A stretch of 9,675 nt of DNA from an uncultured Bacilli bacterium (GTDB taxonomy: Bacteria; Bacillota_I; Bacilli_A; RF39; UBA660). Below, in pieces: positions 1 to 5,736 of this stretch. The DNA lies in contig CALVXV010000044.1 of the NCBI GenBank assembly GCA_944371685.1, positions 1-9,675 of the forward strand, given 5' to 3'. How positions within the stretch are numbered: position 1 is the first letter of the stretch; every line of letters begins with the position of its first letter. Below the pieces are notes generated by a model, which did no database searches, had not been told where the DNA came from, and worked only from the letters and a program-made list of their open reading frames with translations. The position numbers were made by a program, and so were the translations under genes.

Positions 1-105
1 AATATGGTAAACTACTTAGTTGGACAGGTTATGAAAAAAACTGGTGGTAAAGCTAATCCTACTTTAGCTAGAGATGTTATGGCTAAAGAAATAGAGAAAA
101 GGTGA
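1..105 (+). CDS. gatB: GatB C-terminal end (partial, 5' cut by window)
   Basis: This is the last 34 codons plus TGA stop of aspartyl/glutamyl-tRNA amidotransferase subunit B, open at the window start. The visible residues include NYLVGQVMKKTGGKANP, the typical GatB C-terminal tail (YqeY-like tRNA-binding domain), ending in KEIEKR. GatB is the kinase/transamidase subunit of GatCAB, which converts Glu-tRNA(Gln) and/or Asp-tRNA(Asn) to the amidated forms in the cytoplasm. The stop lies 5 nt before the aspS ATG and the aspS RBS overlaps the gatB end, so the two are very likely co-transcribed and translationally linked. Identity rests on a short but characteristic segment; catalytic parts are outside the window. 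Confidence 0.88.
   Translation, partial: NMVNYLVGQVMKKTGGKANPTLARDVMAKEIEKR
97..104 (+). promoter_or_regulatory. Ribosome binding site fixing the aspS start
   Basis: AAAAGGTG lies 6 nt upstream of the ATG at 111. A GTG at 102 is in frame but sits inside this Shine-Dalgarno sequence and adds only MIL, so the ATG at 111 is the likely start. Confidence 0.75.
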
Positions 106-110
106 TTTTA

Positions 111-1850
111 ATGAAATATAGAACACAATATATTAATGAACTAACTGAGGAAAGTATTGGCAAGGAAATTAAAGCTTGCGGGTTTGTCGAAAACATTCGT
201 GACCACGGCGGTGTTATCTTTGTCGATGTTCGTGATGAAACAGGCGTTTTACAAATTGTAAGTAACGATGATAGTATATTTAATGGTTTAACTAAAGAGT
301 CAGCAGTTACTTTAACTGGTACTGTAAGAATGAGGGATGAAGAAAATTTTAACCCTAAAATTAGTACAGGAACAATTGAAGTTTTAGTAAGTGAGTTTGA
401 GGTTTTAGGAAAAGCTAATAATGAATTACCTTTTGAAATTATTACGTCAACTAATGTCAATGAAGAAGTTAGATTAAAATATCGTTATTTAGATTTAAGA
501 AATCCTAAAGTTCACGAAAATATTCGTTTTAGAAGTGAAGTTATTAAATATTTAAGAGATGTCATGGAAGAAAAAGGATTTATGGAAATTCAAACACCTA
601 TTTTAACGGCATCTTCTCCTGAAGGAGCTAGAGATTATTTAGTGCCTTCACGTAAATATAAAGGAAAATTTTATGCTTTACCACAGGCACCTCAACAATT
701 TAAACAACTACTTATGGTAGCGGGTTTTGATAAATACTATCAAATTGCCCCTTGTTTTAGAGATGAGGATGCGAGAGCGGATAGATCACCTGGTGAGTTT
801 TATCAATTAGATATGGAAATGGCTTTTGCTACTGCTGAAGATGTTTACGAAGTAGCTGAAGATGTAATGTATAAAACATTTACTAAATTTTCAGATAAAA
901 AAGTTTCACCAAAACCTTTTAGAAGAATTACTTATAAAGAAGCTATGGCTAAATATGGAACTGATAAACCAGATTTAAGAAATCCATTAGAGATAATAGA
1001 TGTGACTGATGTATTTAAAAATACAACATTTAAACCTTTTTCTGGCTCTATTGTTAGAGGTATTGCCGTGGATGATATTGCTAGTAAATCTAATTCTTGG
1101 TTTAATGAATTAGTTGATTATGCGAAAAAAATTGGTATGCCCGGAATTGGTTATATAAGTGTACTTGATGATATGACATTTAAAGGACCAATCGATAAAT
1201 TTTTAACTGATGAAGAAAGACAAGAATTAATTGAAAAAGCTAATTTGAAAAAAGGTTCAGTACTTTTCTTTATTGCGGATAAACATGAACTTACTGCTAG
1301 CACGCAAGCTGGTTTAATTAGAACAGCTTTGGCTGAAAGATTAGATTTAATTGATAAAAACAGATTTGAATTTTGTTTTGTCGTTGATTTTCCAATGTAT
1401 GAATACAGCGAGGAAGAAGGAAGATATGTCTTTACACATAATCCGTTTAGTATGCCACAAGGTGGAATGGATGCTTTACTTAATCAAAAGACAGAAGATA
1501 TTTTAGCTTATCAATATGATATCGTATGTAATGGTGTGGAGCTTTCTAGTGGCGCTGTTCGTAATCACGATGTAGAGATTATGGAAAAAGCTTTTGAGAT
1601 TGCTGGATATACTAAGGAAGAATTAGAAACAAGGTTTAAATCACTTTATACAGCCTTTCATTATGGCGCACCACCGCATGCAGGAATTGCCCCAGGAATA
1701 GATAGAATGATAATGCTTTTAAAGGACGAACCTAATATTCGTGAGGTTATTGCGTTCCCACTTAATAGCAATGCACAAGATATGATGATGGGCGCTCCTT
1801 CAGAAGTTACCGAAAAGCAATTAAGAGAGATACATGTTAAAATTAGATAA
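111..1850 (+). CDS. aspS: Aspartyl-tRNA synthetase, likely non-discriminating
   Basis: Class IIb aminoacyl-tRNA synthetase of 579 residues, the normal bacterial length, charging tRNA(Asp) with aspartate. The N-terminal OB-fold anticodon domain (about 1-110) is followed by the catalytic core. The flipping loop contains SPEGARDYLVPSR, motif 2 is FRDEDARADR (R217) and motif 3 is GIDR (R532); the bacterial GAD insertion lies between motifs 2 and 3. In the anticodon domain the sequence reads RDHGGVIFVDVRD, with His32 where strictly Asp-specific enzymes such as those of E. coli and B. subtilis have Leu. That His is known from non-discriminating AspRS enzymes that also make Asp-tRNA(Asn) for GatCAB, and gatB is directly upstream. 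The second specificity position has Glu (DEENFNP), so this part stays inference. The terminator at 1851-1876 ends the unit. Confidence 0.96.
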   Translation: MKYRTQYINELTEESIGKEIKACGFVENIRDHGGVIFVDVRDETGVLQIVSNDDSIFNGLTKESAVTLTGTVRMRDEENFNPKISTGTIEVLVSEFEVLGKANNELPFEIITSTNVNEEVRLKYRYLDLRNPKVHENIRFRSEVIKYLRDVMEEKGFMEIQTPILTASSPEGARDYLVPSRKYKGKFYALPQAPQQFKQLLMVAGFDKYYQIAPCFRDEDARADRSPGEFYQLDMEMAFATAEDVYEVAEDVMYKTFTKFSDKKVSPKPFRRITYKEAMAKYGTDKPDLRNPLEIIDVTDVFKNTTFKPFSGSIVRGIAVDDIASKSNSWFNELVDYAKKIGMPGIGYISVLDDMTFKGPIDKFLTDEERQELIEKANLKKGSVLFFIADKHELTASTQAGLIRTALAERLDLIDKNRFEFCFVVDFPMYEYSEEEGRYVFTHNPFSMPQGGMDALLNQKTEDILAYQYDIVCNGVELSSGAVRNHDVEIMEKAFEIAGYTKEELETRFKSLYTAFHYGAPPHAGIAPGIDRMIMLLKDEPNIREVIAFPLNSNAQDMMMGAPSEVTEKQLREIHVKIR

Positions 1851-1876
1851 GAGATACTTTTTAGTATTTCTTTTTT
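1851..1876 (+). terminator. Rho-independent terminator after aspS
   Basis: GAGATACT (1851-1858) pairs with AGTATTTC (1863-1870) through one G-U pair and a 4-nt T loop, followed by six T residues. It begins directly after the aspS stop codon. Confidence 0.8.
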
Positions 1877-1914
1877 GATTTGGTTCATAATAAAAAATGA
1901 AAGGAGTAATATTC

Positions 1915-2040
1915 ATGAGTTGTAAAAATAAAAAGAATAATAAGAAAAATAATAAAGTAAATAGTCTTTTGACAGAGACTGTAAAAAAAGAAGCGGCAAC
2001 TCCCGCACATATTCAAGATTGTAATAATAAAAATGTTTAA
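1915..2040 (+). CDS. Small Lys/Asn-rich protein, 41 aa, unknown function
   Basis: A 41-residue ORF preceded by AAAGGAG at 1900-1906, 8 nt before the ATG, which is close to an ideal Shine-Dalgarno. The N-terminal half is strongly basic and Asn-rich (MSCKNKKNNKKNNKVN), followed by a short more ordinary stretch (SLLTETVKKEAATPAHIQD) and the tail CNNKNV. It has single cysteines near each end (Cys3, Cys36), no hydrophobic segment and no signal peptide. It lies between the aspS terminator and its own terminator, whose stem overlaps the stop codon, so it looks like a monocistronic small gene; the upstream CATAAT at 1886-1891 is only a weak -10 candidate. I do not recognise a family. It could be a nucleic-acid-binding or regulatory small protein, or a chance ORF in AT-rich DNA, though the RBS-plus-terminator arrangement argues against chance. 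Confidence 0.6.
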   Translation: MSCKNKKNNKKNNKVNSLLTETVKKEAATPAHIQDCNNKNV

Positions 2041-2063
2041 AAGCTTGGTTTTGAGCTTTTTTT
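2039..2063 (+). terminator. Rho-independent terminator after the 41-aa ORF
   Basis: AAAAGCT (2039-2045) pairs perfectly with AGCTTTT (2054-2060), with an 8-nt loop that a T-G pair can shorten to 6, followed by TTT. The left arm begins in the TAA stop codon. Confidence 0.75.
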
Positions 2064-2065
2064 CT

Positions 2066-2094
2066 TTGACTTATAATTATGGTATTGTTATAAT
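2066..2094 (+). promoter_or_regulatory. Sigma-A type promoter of the 108-aa membrane gene
   Basis: TTGACT (2066-2071) and TATAAT (2089-2094) are separated by exactly 17 bp. This near-consensus promoter lies just after the preceding terminator and 28 nt before the ATG at 2123. Confidence 0.85.
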
Positions 2095-2122
2095 ATATTA
2101 AGTTTTAAAGAGGTGAAGTTAT

Positions 2123-2449
2123 ATGAAAGAAGAAACTAGAATTCAAATAGAGAAATATTTAAAAGTGGTTGATGATAAGATTCAAAATAAAGAGGATAAT
2201 GTTCGTGGTGGGTTATATATGTCAGTTGTTGGCATTATGGGCGCTACATATGGTGTTTTAACTAAGTCAGATAGTGCGTTTATTAGTGGTATAATTGTTA
2301 GTAGTGGTGGTTTGATTTTTCGCGTTATTAATAATATTTTTTTAGATAGATTAACTTTTGAGAAGTATTCTTTGAAATATGCTTTAAAGAATGACAATGT
2401 TAATGAGTATTATTCAGATAGAAAAGGTGGGAAACATTTTAAGAAGTGA
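2123..2449 (+). CDS. Small membrane protein with two membrane segments, unknown family
   Basis: A 108-residue protein starting at an ATG with AAAGAGGTGA (2107-2116) upstream. Residues 1-28 are charged and probably helical; 29-47 and 50-73 are hydrophobic, Gly/Ser-rich segments joined by a very short turn (TKSDS), giving a membrane hairpin with both ends probably in the cytoplasm. Arg67 lies inside the second segment. The C-terminal 35 residues are polar and charged and end in KGGKHFKK. I do not recognise a family, so function is unknown. It has its own strong promoter but no terminator: the TTGACA of the tRNA-Ser promoter starts on the base after its stop, so its transcript can run into the tRNA and end at the shared terminator at 2599-2632. 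Confidence 0.8.
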   Translation: MKEETRIQIEKYLKVVDDKIQNKEDNVRGGLYMSVVGIMGATYGVLTKSDSAFISGIIVSSGGLIFRVINNIFLDRLTFEKYSLKYALKNDNVNEYYSDRKGGKHFKK

Positions 2450-2478
2450 TTGACAGATGCGTTTATTTAAGGTAAAAT
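2450..2478 (+). promoter_or_regulatory. Consensus promoter of tRNA-Ser
   Basis: TTGACA (2450-2455) and TAAAAT (2473-2478) are 17 bp apart, and the tRNA 5' end is 18 nt beyond the -10. The -35 starts on the base after the preceding TGA stop. Confidence 0.85.
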
Positions 2479-2496
2479 TATAAACGTAGTCTGATT

Positions 2497-2587
2497 GGAG
2501 TAGTACTCAAGAGGCTGAAGAGGCGCCCCTGCTAAGGGTGTAGGTCGGGTAACCGGCGCGAGGGTTCAAATCCCTCCTGCTCCGCCA
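2497..2587 (+). tRNA. tRNA-Ser (anticodon GCU) with encoded CCA
   Basis: A class II tRNA reading AGC/AGU serine codons. The acceptor stem is GGAGTAG (2497-2503) with CTGCTCC (2577-2583), one G-U pair, discriminator G2584 and genome-encoded CCA 2585-2587. The anticodon stem 2524-2528/2536-2540 carries loop CTGCTAA with anticodon GCT at 2531-2533. The long variable arm has a stem 2544-2548/2553-2557 with a GTAA loop, as expected for Ser. The T arm is GAGGG/CCCTC around TTCAAAT. A promoter and a terminator flank this single tRNA. Confidence 0.97.
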
Positions 2588-2598
2588 TTATGATTATT

Positions 2599-2632
2599 AA
2601 CTTACTTAATTTATTTTAAGTAAGTTTTTTTT
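2599..2632 (+). terminator. Strong Rho-independent terminator after tRNA-Ser
   Basis: AACTTACTTAA (2599-2609) pairs perfectly over 11 bp with TTAAGTAAGTT (2616-2626), with a 6-nt loop and a T run through 2632. It also serves as insulator before the GntR promoter starting 2 nt later. Confidence 0.9.
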
Positions 2633-2633
2633 G

Positions 2634-2662
2634 TTGACAATTTTATATTTTTATTGTATTAT
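2634..2662 (+). promoter_or_regulatory. Promoter of the GntR-ABC operon
   Basis: TTGACA (2634-2639) and TATTAT (2657-2662) are 17 bp apart, 25 nt upstream of the TTG start at 2688. The -10 lies inside the inverted repeat at 2655-2674. Confidence 0.85.
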
Positions 2663-2674
2663 TGTGTTAGTACA
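2655..2674. promoter_or_regulatory. Candidate YtrA-type operator (inverted repeat)
   Basis: TGTATTA (2655-2661) and TAGTACA (2668-2674) form an inverted repeat matching at 6 of 7 positions, separated by 6 nt. It covers the -10 box and the likely transcription start of the operon that begins with a YtrA-family repressor. Repressors of this family are known to bind inverted repeats in their own promoters, so this is probably the autoregulatory site; binding itself is inference. Confidence 0.65.
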
Positions 2675-2687
2675 GTGAGGTGATTGA

Positions 2688-3038
2688 TTGAAATTTAATA
2701 ATGAAATGCCTATTTATTTACAGCTATTTCAAAGATTAGCTTTAGACATTGTTACTGGTAAGTACTTAGCTGGTGAAAAGATTCCATCAGTTAGAGAATT
2801 ATCCGTTATGTATAAAGTTAATCCGAATACAGTGCAAAAAGCTTTAAGTGAATTAGAAGATGTAGAACTAATTTATACAGAAAGAACTAATGGAAAATTT
2901 GTTACTGAAAAAAAAGAAACAATAAAAAATTATTTGGAAAGTTTAGCTAAGGAAAAAACTATATTTTATATAAACGATATGAAAGATTTGGGCTATAGTT
3001 TAAAAGAAATTATCGAAATGATAGAAGGGAATGAATAA
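2688..3038 (+). CDS. GntR-family transcriptional repressor, YtrA subfamily
   Basis: A 116-residue cytoplasmic DNA-binding protein, the usual short length of YtrA-type regulators, which have a winged helix plus a small C-terminal helical dimerisation region and no large ligand domain. The opening NNEMPIYLQL and the helix-turn-helix region GEKIPSVREL...VNPNTVQKALSELE (about 29-57) are hallmarks of the family. The start is a TTG with AGGTG 5 nt upstream; the in-frame ATG at 2706 would remove the conserved first residues and has no RBS. It is the first gene of an operon with an ABC ATPase (8-nt overlap) and permease. Known relatives repress such transporter operons and are released by cell-wall-active antibiotics; the inducer here is unknown. 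It probably represses its own promoter through the repeat at 2655-2674. Confidence 0.92.
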   Translation: MKFNNEMPIYLQLFQRLALDIVTGKYLAGEKIPSVRELSVMYKVNPNTVQKALSELEDVELIYTERTNGKFVTEKKETIKNYLESLAKEKTIFYINDMKDLGYSLKEIIEMIEGNE

Positions 3039-3732
3039 TTTGTTATTAGAGTGTAAGAATGTTTGTAAGAATTATGGACAAAAGGAAGCTTTAAAAGATA
3101 TTAATATAAGTTTACCTAGTGGTAAAATTATTGGTTTGCTTGGTAAAAATGGTAGTGGTAAAACTACACTTATTAAAGCAATTAATGGTCTTTTATCAAT
3201 AGATAAAGGTGAGATTTTAATAGATGGTAAGGTGGTTGGCACTGAGTCTAAAAAAATAATTTCTTATTTGCCAGAACGAACTTATTTAAGTATGCATGAG
3301 AAGGTAAAAGATATTATTGAATATTTTAGTGATTTTTATGATGATTTTGATAGCGACAAGGCTTATAAGTTGCTTGATAATTTGAAGATTAAAGCTGATG
3401 ATAAATTATCAGTAATGTCTAAGGGAATGAAGGAAAAAGTTCAGTTAGTATTAGTTATGAGTAGGAAAGCTAAACTTTATATTTTAGATGAGCCAATGGG
3501 CGGTGTTGATCCAGCAACTCGTGATTATATTTTGAATACTATTTTAAATAATTTTGATGATGGTTCGACTATTTTAATGTCAACACATTTAATTAGTGAT
3601 ATTGAAAGAGTATTAGATGAGGTTATCTTTATTGATGATGGTAAAATTACTAGATATGAAGATGCGGATAAGTTGAGAGATGAAAGTGGTAAGTCTATAG
3701 ATGAAGTATTTAGGGAGGAGTTTAAATGTTAG
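3031..3732 (+). CDS. ABC transporter ATP-binding protein (YtrB-like)
   Basis: A 233-residue cytoplasmic ATPase subunit. Walker A is GKNGSGKT (38-45), the signature motif is the variant MSKGMKEK (129-136), Walker B is LYILDE (149-154) followed by the D-loop GGVDP, and the switch His is H186 in STHL. The Q-loop region reads YLPERTY with Glu where most ABC proteins have Gln, a form seen in YtrB-like ATPases. It overlaps the GntR gene by 8 nt and the permease by 7 nt, so the three are translationally coupled. The ATG at 3031 is only 1 nt from the AAGGGA sequence at 3025-3030; the in-frame TTG at 3040 has much better spacing (9 nt) and may be the true start, three residues shorter. It powers the adjacent permease; the substrate is unknown. 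Confidence 0.93.
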   Translation: MNNLLLECKNVCKNYGQKEALKDINISLPSGKIIGLLGKNGSGKTTLIKAINGLLSIDKGEILIDGKVVGTESKKIISYLPERTYLSMHEKVKDIIEYFSDFYDDFDSDKAYKLLDNLKIKADDKLSVMSKGMKEKVQLVLVMSRKAKLYILDEPMGGVDPATRDYILNTILNNFDDGSTILMSTHLISDIERVLDEVIFIDDGKITRYEDADKLRDESGKSIDEVFREEFKC

Positions 3733-4508
3733 GTAAAGTTTTAAAATATGATTTAAAGGCACTTTGTAGATATTTAATTCCATTATATGTGGTATTATTG
3801 GGCTTAAGTATGATGATAAGATTCCTTGGATTTTTTGATAATATTTCGGTGATTGCAATAATATGTGGTTTGCTGATTGTGGCTTTAGTAATGCTATTTA
3901 TATTTTCCTTCATGTTAGCTGGAATATTTTTGGTTAAATATTATTTAGAGAATTTGTTTAAGGAGCAAGGTTATTTAACGCATACACTTCCGGTTAAGAA
4001 AGGAACATTATTATTTTCTAAAGTACTGGCTTCATTAGTGGTATTTATTGTTACAGCTTTAGTTTTAATTGTTAGTTTAGTAATTGCATTTTATCAAGAA
4101 GGTTTATTTGAGGAAGTTATGAAAGGATTTAATTTGTCTATTTATGGCATGAAGATTTATGAATTTTTACTTTTTATGATAGTTTATGGTATTATTGGTT
4201 ATATGACTACTATTTTAATGGTTTATGCGTCAATCGCAATAGGTTATAGTAGAAGTTCAAATAAATTAGTAAGTTCTGTAGTATGTGGATTAATATTTTA
4301 TTTTATAATGGAATTTTTATATTTAGGTTTACTTGGTATAATTATGGCTATTAATCCATCATTTACTGCTAGCTTGGATAATAATACATTTATGATGAAA
4401 GATTTAATTAGCTTTCTTTCAATTTTTATGATTTTTACAGCTTTATTAGGCGGTGTTTATTACTATATTAGCTATAGATTTATGGATAAAAAACTCAATT
4501 TGGAATAA
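3726..4508 (+). CDS. ABC-2 type permease subunit of the GntR-linked transporter
   Basis: A 260-residue integral membrane protein with about six hydrophobic segments (near 15-34, 41-70, 100-122, 146-172, 181-209, 227-250). After the second segment comes KEQGYLTHTLPVKKGTLLFS (79-98), a cytoplasmic motif typical of the permeases paired with YtrA/YtrB-like systems. A strong RBS, AGGGAGGAG (3712-3720), lies inside the end of the ATPase gene, 5 nt before the ATG. It forms the membrane channel or sensor with the preceding ATPase, probably as a homodimer since no second permease follows. In related systems such transporters respond to envelope stress or peptide antibiotics; that role is inferred here. 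The terminator overlaps its 3' end. Confidence 0.88.
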   Translation: MLGKVLKYDLKALCRYLIPLYVVLLGLSMMIRFLGFFDNISVIAIICGLLIVALVMLFIFSFMLAGIFLVKYYLENLFKEQGYLTHTLPVKKGTLLFSKVLASLVVFIVTALVLIVSLVIAFYQEGLFEEVMKGFNLSIYGMKIYEFLLFMIVYGIIGYMTTILMVYASIAIGYSRSSNKLVSSVVCGLIFYFIMEFLYLGLLGIIMAINPSFTASLDNNTFMMKDLISFLSIFMIFTALLGGVYYYISYRFMDKKLNLE

Positions 4509-4522
4509 ATTTGAGTTTTTTT
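4488..4522 (+). terminator. Rho-independent terminator of the GntR-ABC operon
   Basis: AAAAAACTCAA (4488-4498) pairs with TTGAGTTTTTT (4511-4521) around an AT-rich loop that can pair further internally. The T run is part of the right arm, and the stem overlaps the permease stop codon. Confidence 0.8.
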
Positions 4523-4580
4523 AGTGTTTTTAATTATGTTTTATTTTACTTTATTTAATATCATATAATAGGTGATATAG

Positions 4581-5072
4581 ATGGGATTATACAAAGATTT
4601 TTTGGAAGCTGTTAAAAGAAATGATCCATCATTTAAAAGTAAATTAGAGGTGTTTTTATATCCGGGCTTTTGGGCATTAGTTTATTATAAGATGGCGAGA
4701 TTTTTTTATTTGAAGAAATGGTATTTTTGGTCGAGGTTTTGGATGGAAGTTGGTAAGAGGTTAACGGGTATTGAAATTCATCCTGGGGCTAAGATAGGTA
4801 AAAGATTATTTATTGATCATGGTTTTGGTGTTGTTATTGGTGAGACGGCGGTGATTGGGGATGATGTGGTTATTTATCATGGAGTTACTTTAGGTGGTAC
4901 TGGTAAAGAGTGGGGGAAAAGACATCCAAATGTTGGAAATAGAGTAATGATAGGAGCAGGGGCTAAGGTGCTTGGTAATATTAATATAGGTGATGATGTT
5001 AAAATAGGAGCTAATGCAGTTATTTTAAAAGATGTTTTACATAATGTAACGGCGGTTGGTATTTATAAGTAG
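4581..5072 (+). CDS. cysE: Serine O-acetyltransferase, short C-terminus
   Basis: A left-handed beta-helix acyltransferase that makes O-acetylserine from serine and acetyl-CoA, the first step of cysteine synthesis. The helical N-terminal part includes DPS (D15); the family's catalytic pair is in FIDHGFGVVIGE (D79, H80) and the second active-site His is in GKRHPN (H115). Hexapeptide repeats run from about 64 to 160. It is 163 residues, while typical family members continue after the VGIP segment with PAR-type residues and a tail; here the protein ends at TAVGIYK. That removes the tail known to dock cysteine synthase in other bacteria. No other frame shows the missing end. The RBS AGGTGA (4570-4575) gives a clear ATG. 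The next gene starts 11 nt downstream, so they are probably co-transcribed. EpsC-like acetyltransferases with another substrate are possible. Confidence 0.88.
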   Translation: MGLYKDFLEAVKRNDPSFKSKLEVFLYPGFWALVYYKMARFFYLKKWYFWSRFWMEVGKRLTGIEIHPGAKIGKRLFIDHGFGVVIGETAVIGDDVVIYHGVTLGGTGKEWGKRHPNVGNRVMIGAGAKVLGNINIGDDVKIGANAVILKDVLHNVTAVGIYK

Positions 5073-5083
5073 AATGTGATACA

Positions 5084-5680
5084 ATGATTATTATGAAACA
5101 AGATAGAAAAAAAGGAAAGATAATTGCATTTTGTGGTATTGATGGCAGTGGTAAGAGTACTCAGCTTAGATTAGTTAGAGATTATTTGAGTGAGAATGCT
5201 AAAGTGTTAGTGGCTAAAATTAATTATTCACCTTTGAATAAAATGGGTGATAATAGGCTTTTTGATTTGGCTTTGAAAGGATATAGTGGACTTAAAATAA
5301 TTGCATATTATCATGATTTACAACAAAAGGATGTTTTTAATTATGATTATATTTTGTGTGATAGACATTTGCTTTGTTATTTAGCATATGCTTATGCATA
5401 TGATGTTTCTCATTTGGATATGGTAAGAAAGTTACTTTTTATGGTTGATGATCCTGATTTAACGTTTTATTTTGATGTGCCGGTAAGTGTAGCTATGGAT
5501 AGAATAAGTAAAAGGTCTTTTAGGGATAAAAATGAAAATGTAGATACACTTACTAAAGCTAAAAAAGGTTATGAATATACGATGGGAATATTTGACAATG
5601 TATACCGAATAAATGGTACTGATAGTATTGATAAAGAATTTGAAATGGTAGTAGATAAGATTCGTCTTTTGAAAAGATGA
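5084..5680 (+). CDS. Thymidylate-kinase-like P-loop nucleotide kinase
   Basis: A 198-residue P-loop kinase of the thymidylate kinase superfamily. Walker A is GIDGSGKS (18-25), followed by TQ as in Tmk; the central CDRH (D93, R94) matches the DR(Y/F/H) motif, and DPDLTFYFDVPVSVAMDRI (123-141) with KR after it matches the Tmk strand and lid region. It departs from true Tmk: the SSLAYQ-type segment after DR is replaced by LLCYLAYAYA, and the helix that normally carries the dTMP-binding Arg reads YYHDLQQK (75-82). The substrate may therefore not be dTMP. It follows the serine acetyltransferase by 11 nt and ends in a terminator, so these two form a small operon. The start may be the ATG at 5084 or 5093; neither has a strong RBS. 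Confidence 0.8.
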   Translation: MIIMKQDRKKGKIIAFCGIDGSGKSTQLRLVRDYLSENAKVLVAKINYSPLNKMGDNRLFDLALKGYSGLKIIAYYHDLQQKDVFNYDYILCDRHLLCYLAYAYAYDVSHLDMVRKLLFMVDDPDLTFYFDVPVSVAMDRISKRSFRDKNENVDTLTKAKKGYEYTMGIFDNVYRINGTDSIDKEFEMVVDKIRLLKR

Positions 5681-5696
5681 GTTTTATCTTTTTTTT
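5672..5696 (+). terminator. Rho-independent terminator after the kinase gene
   Basis: AAAAGAT (5672-5678) pairs perfectly with ATCTTTT (5686-5692), loop of 7 nt, T run to 5696. The left arm overlaps the TGA stop at 5678-5680. Confidence 0.8.
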
Positions 5697-5706
5697 CTTA
5701 TTTGGG

Positions 5707-5717
5707 TGTGTTATAAT
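5707..5717 (+). promoter_or_regulatory. Extended -10 promoter of the sulfotransferase gene
   Basis: TGTGTTATAAT matches the extended -10 form (TG, one base, TATAAT at 5712-5717). The region 17 bp upstream is only T-rich and has no good -35, as is common for this promoter type. It lies between the terminator and the RBS. Confidence 0.75.
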
Positions 5718-5725
5718 TTTGAATA

Positions 5726-5733
5726 TAGGGGGA
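5726..5733 (+). promoter_or_regulatory. RBS fixing the sulfotransferase start at 5737
   Basis: TAGGGGGA lies 3-4 nt before ATG 5737. The longer in-frame ATG at 5677 lies inside the upstream terminator hairpin and upstream of the promoter, so it cannot be the start of the main transcript. Confidence 0.8.
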
Positions 5734-5736
5734 TTT

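Noticed and set aside
83..460. Minus-strand open frame of 125 codons (and similar ones at 1661-1888, 2182-2397, 3613-3913, 5559-5816)
   Set aside because: All lie opposite well-supported + strand genes, lack RBS sites and have low-complexity translations typical of antisense frames in AT-rich DNA.
2570..2587. tRNA-Ser 3' end as integration (att) site
   Set aside because: No second copy of the tRNA 3' sequence and no integrase occur in the window; the tRNA is followed by its own terminator.
4564..4569. TATAAT as promoter of the serine acetyltransferase gene
   Set aside because: Transcription would start inside the RBS about 5 nt before the ATG, and there is no -35 at 16-18 bp or TG extension. 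The real promoter in 4523-4580 is not clear to me.
5077..5085. TGATACAAT as an extended -10 promoter for the Tmk-like gene
   Set aside because: It would start the RNA at about 5092, giving a leaderless message from ATG 5093; possible, but the 11-nt gap to the previous gene favours co-transcription.
5677..5736. Longer N-terminal start for the sulfotransferase
   Set aside because: The ATG at 5677 lies in the upstream terminator hairpin and before the extended -10 promoter, and it has no RBS; ATG 5737 has a strong RBS and a normal signal-anchor start.
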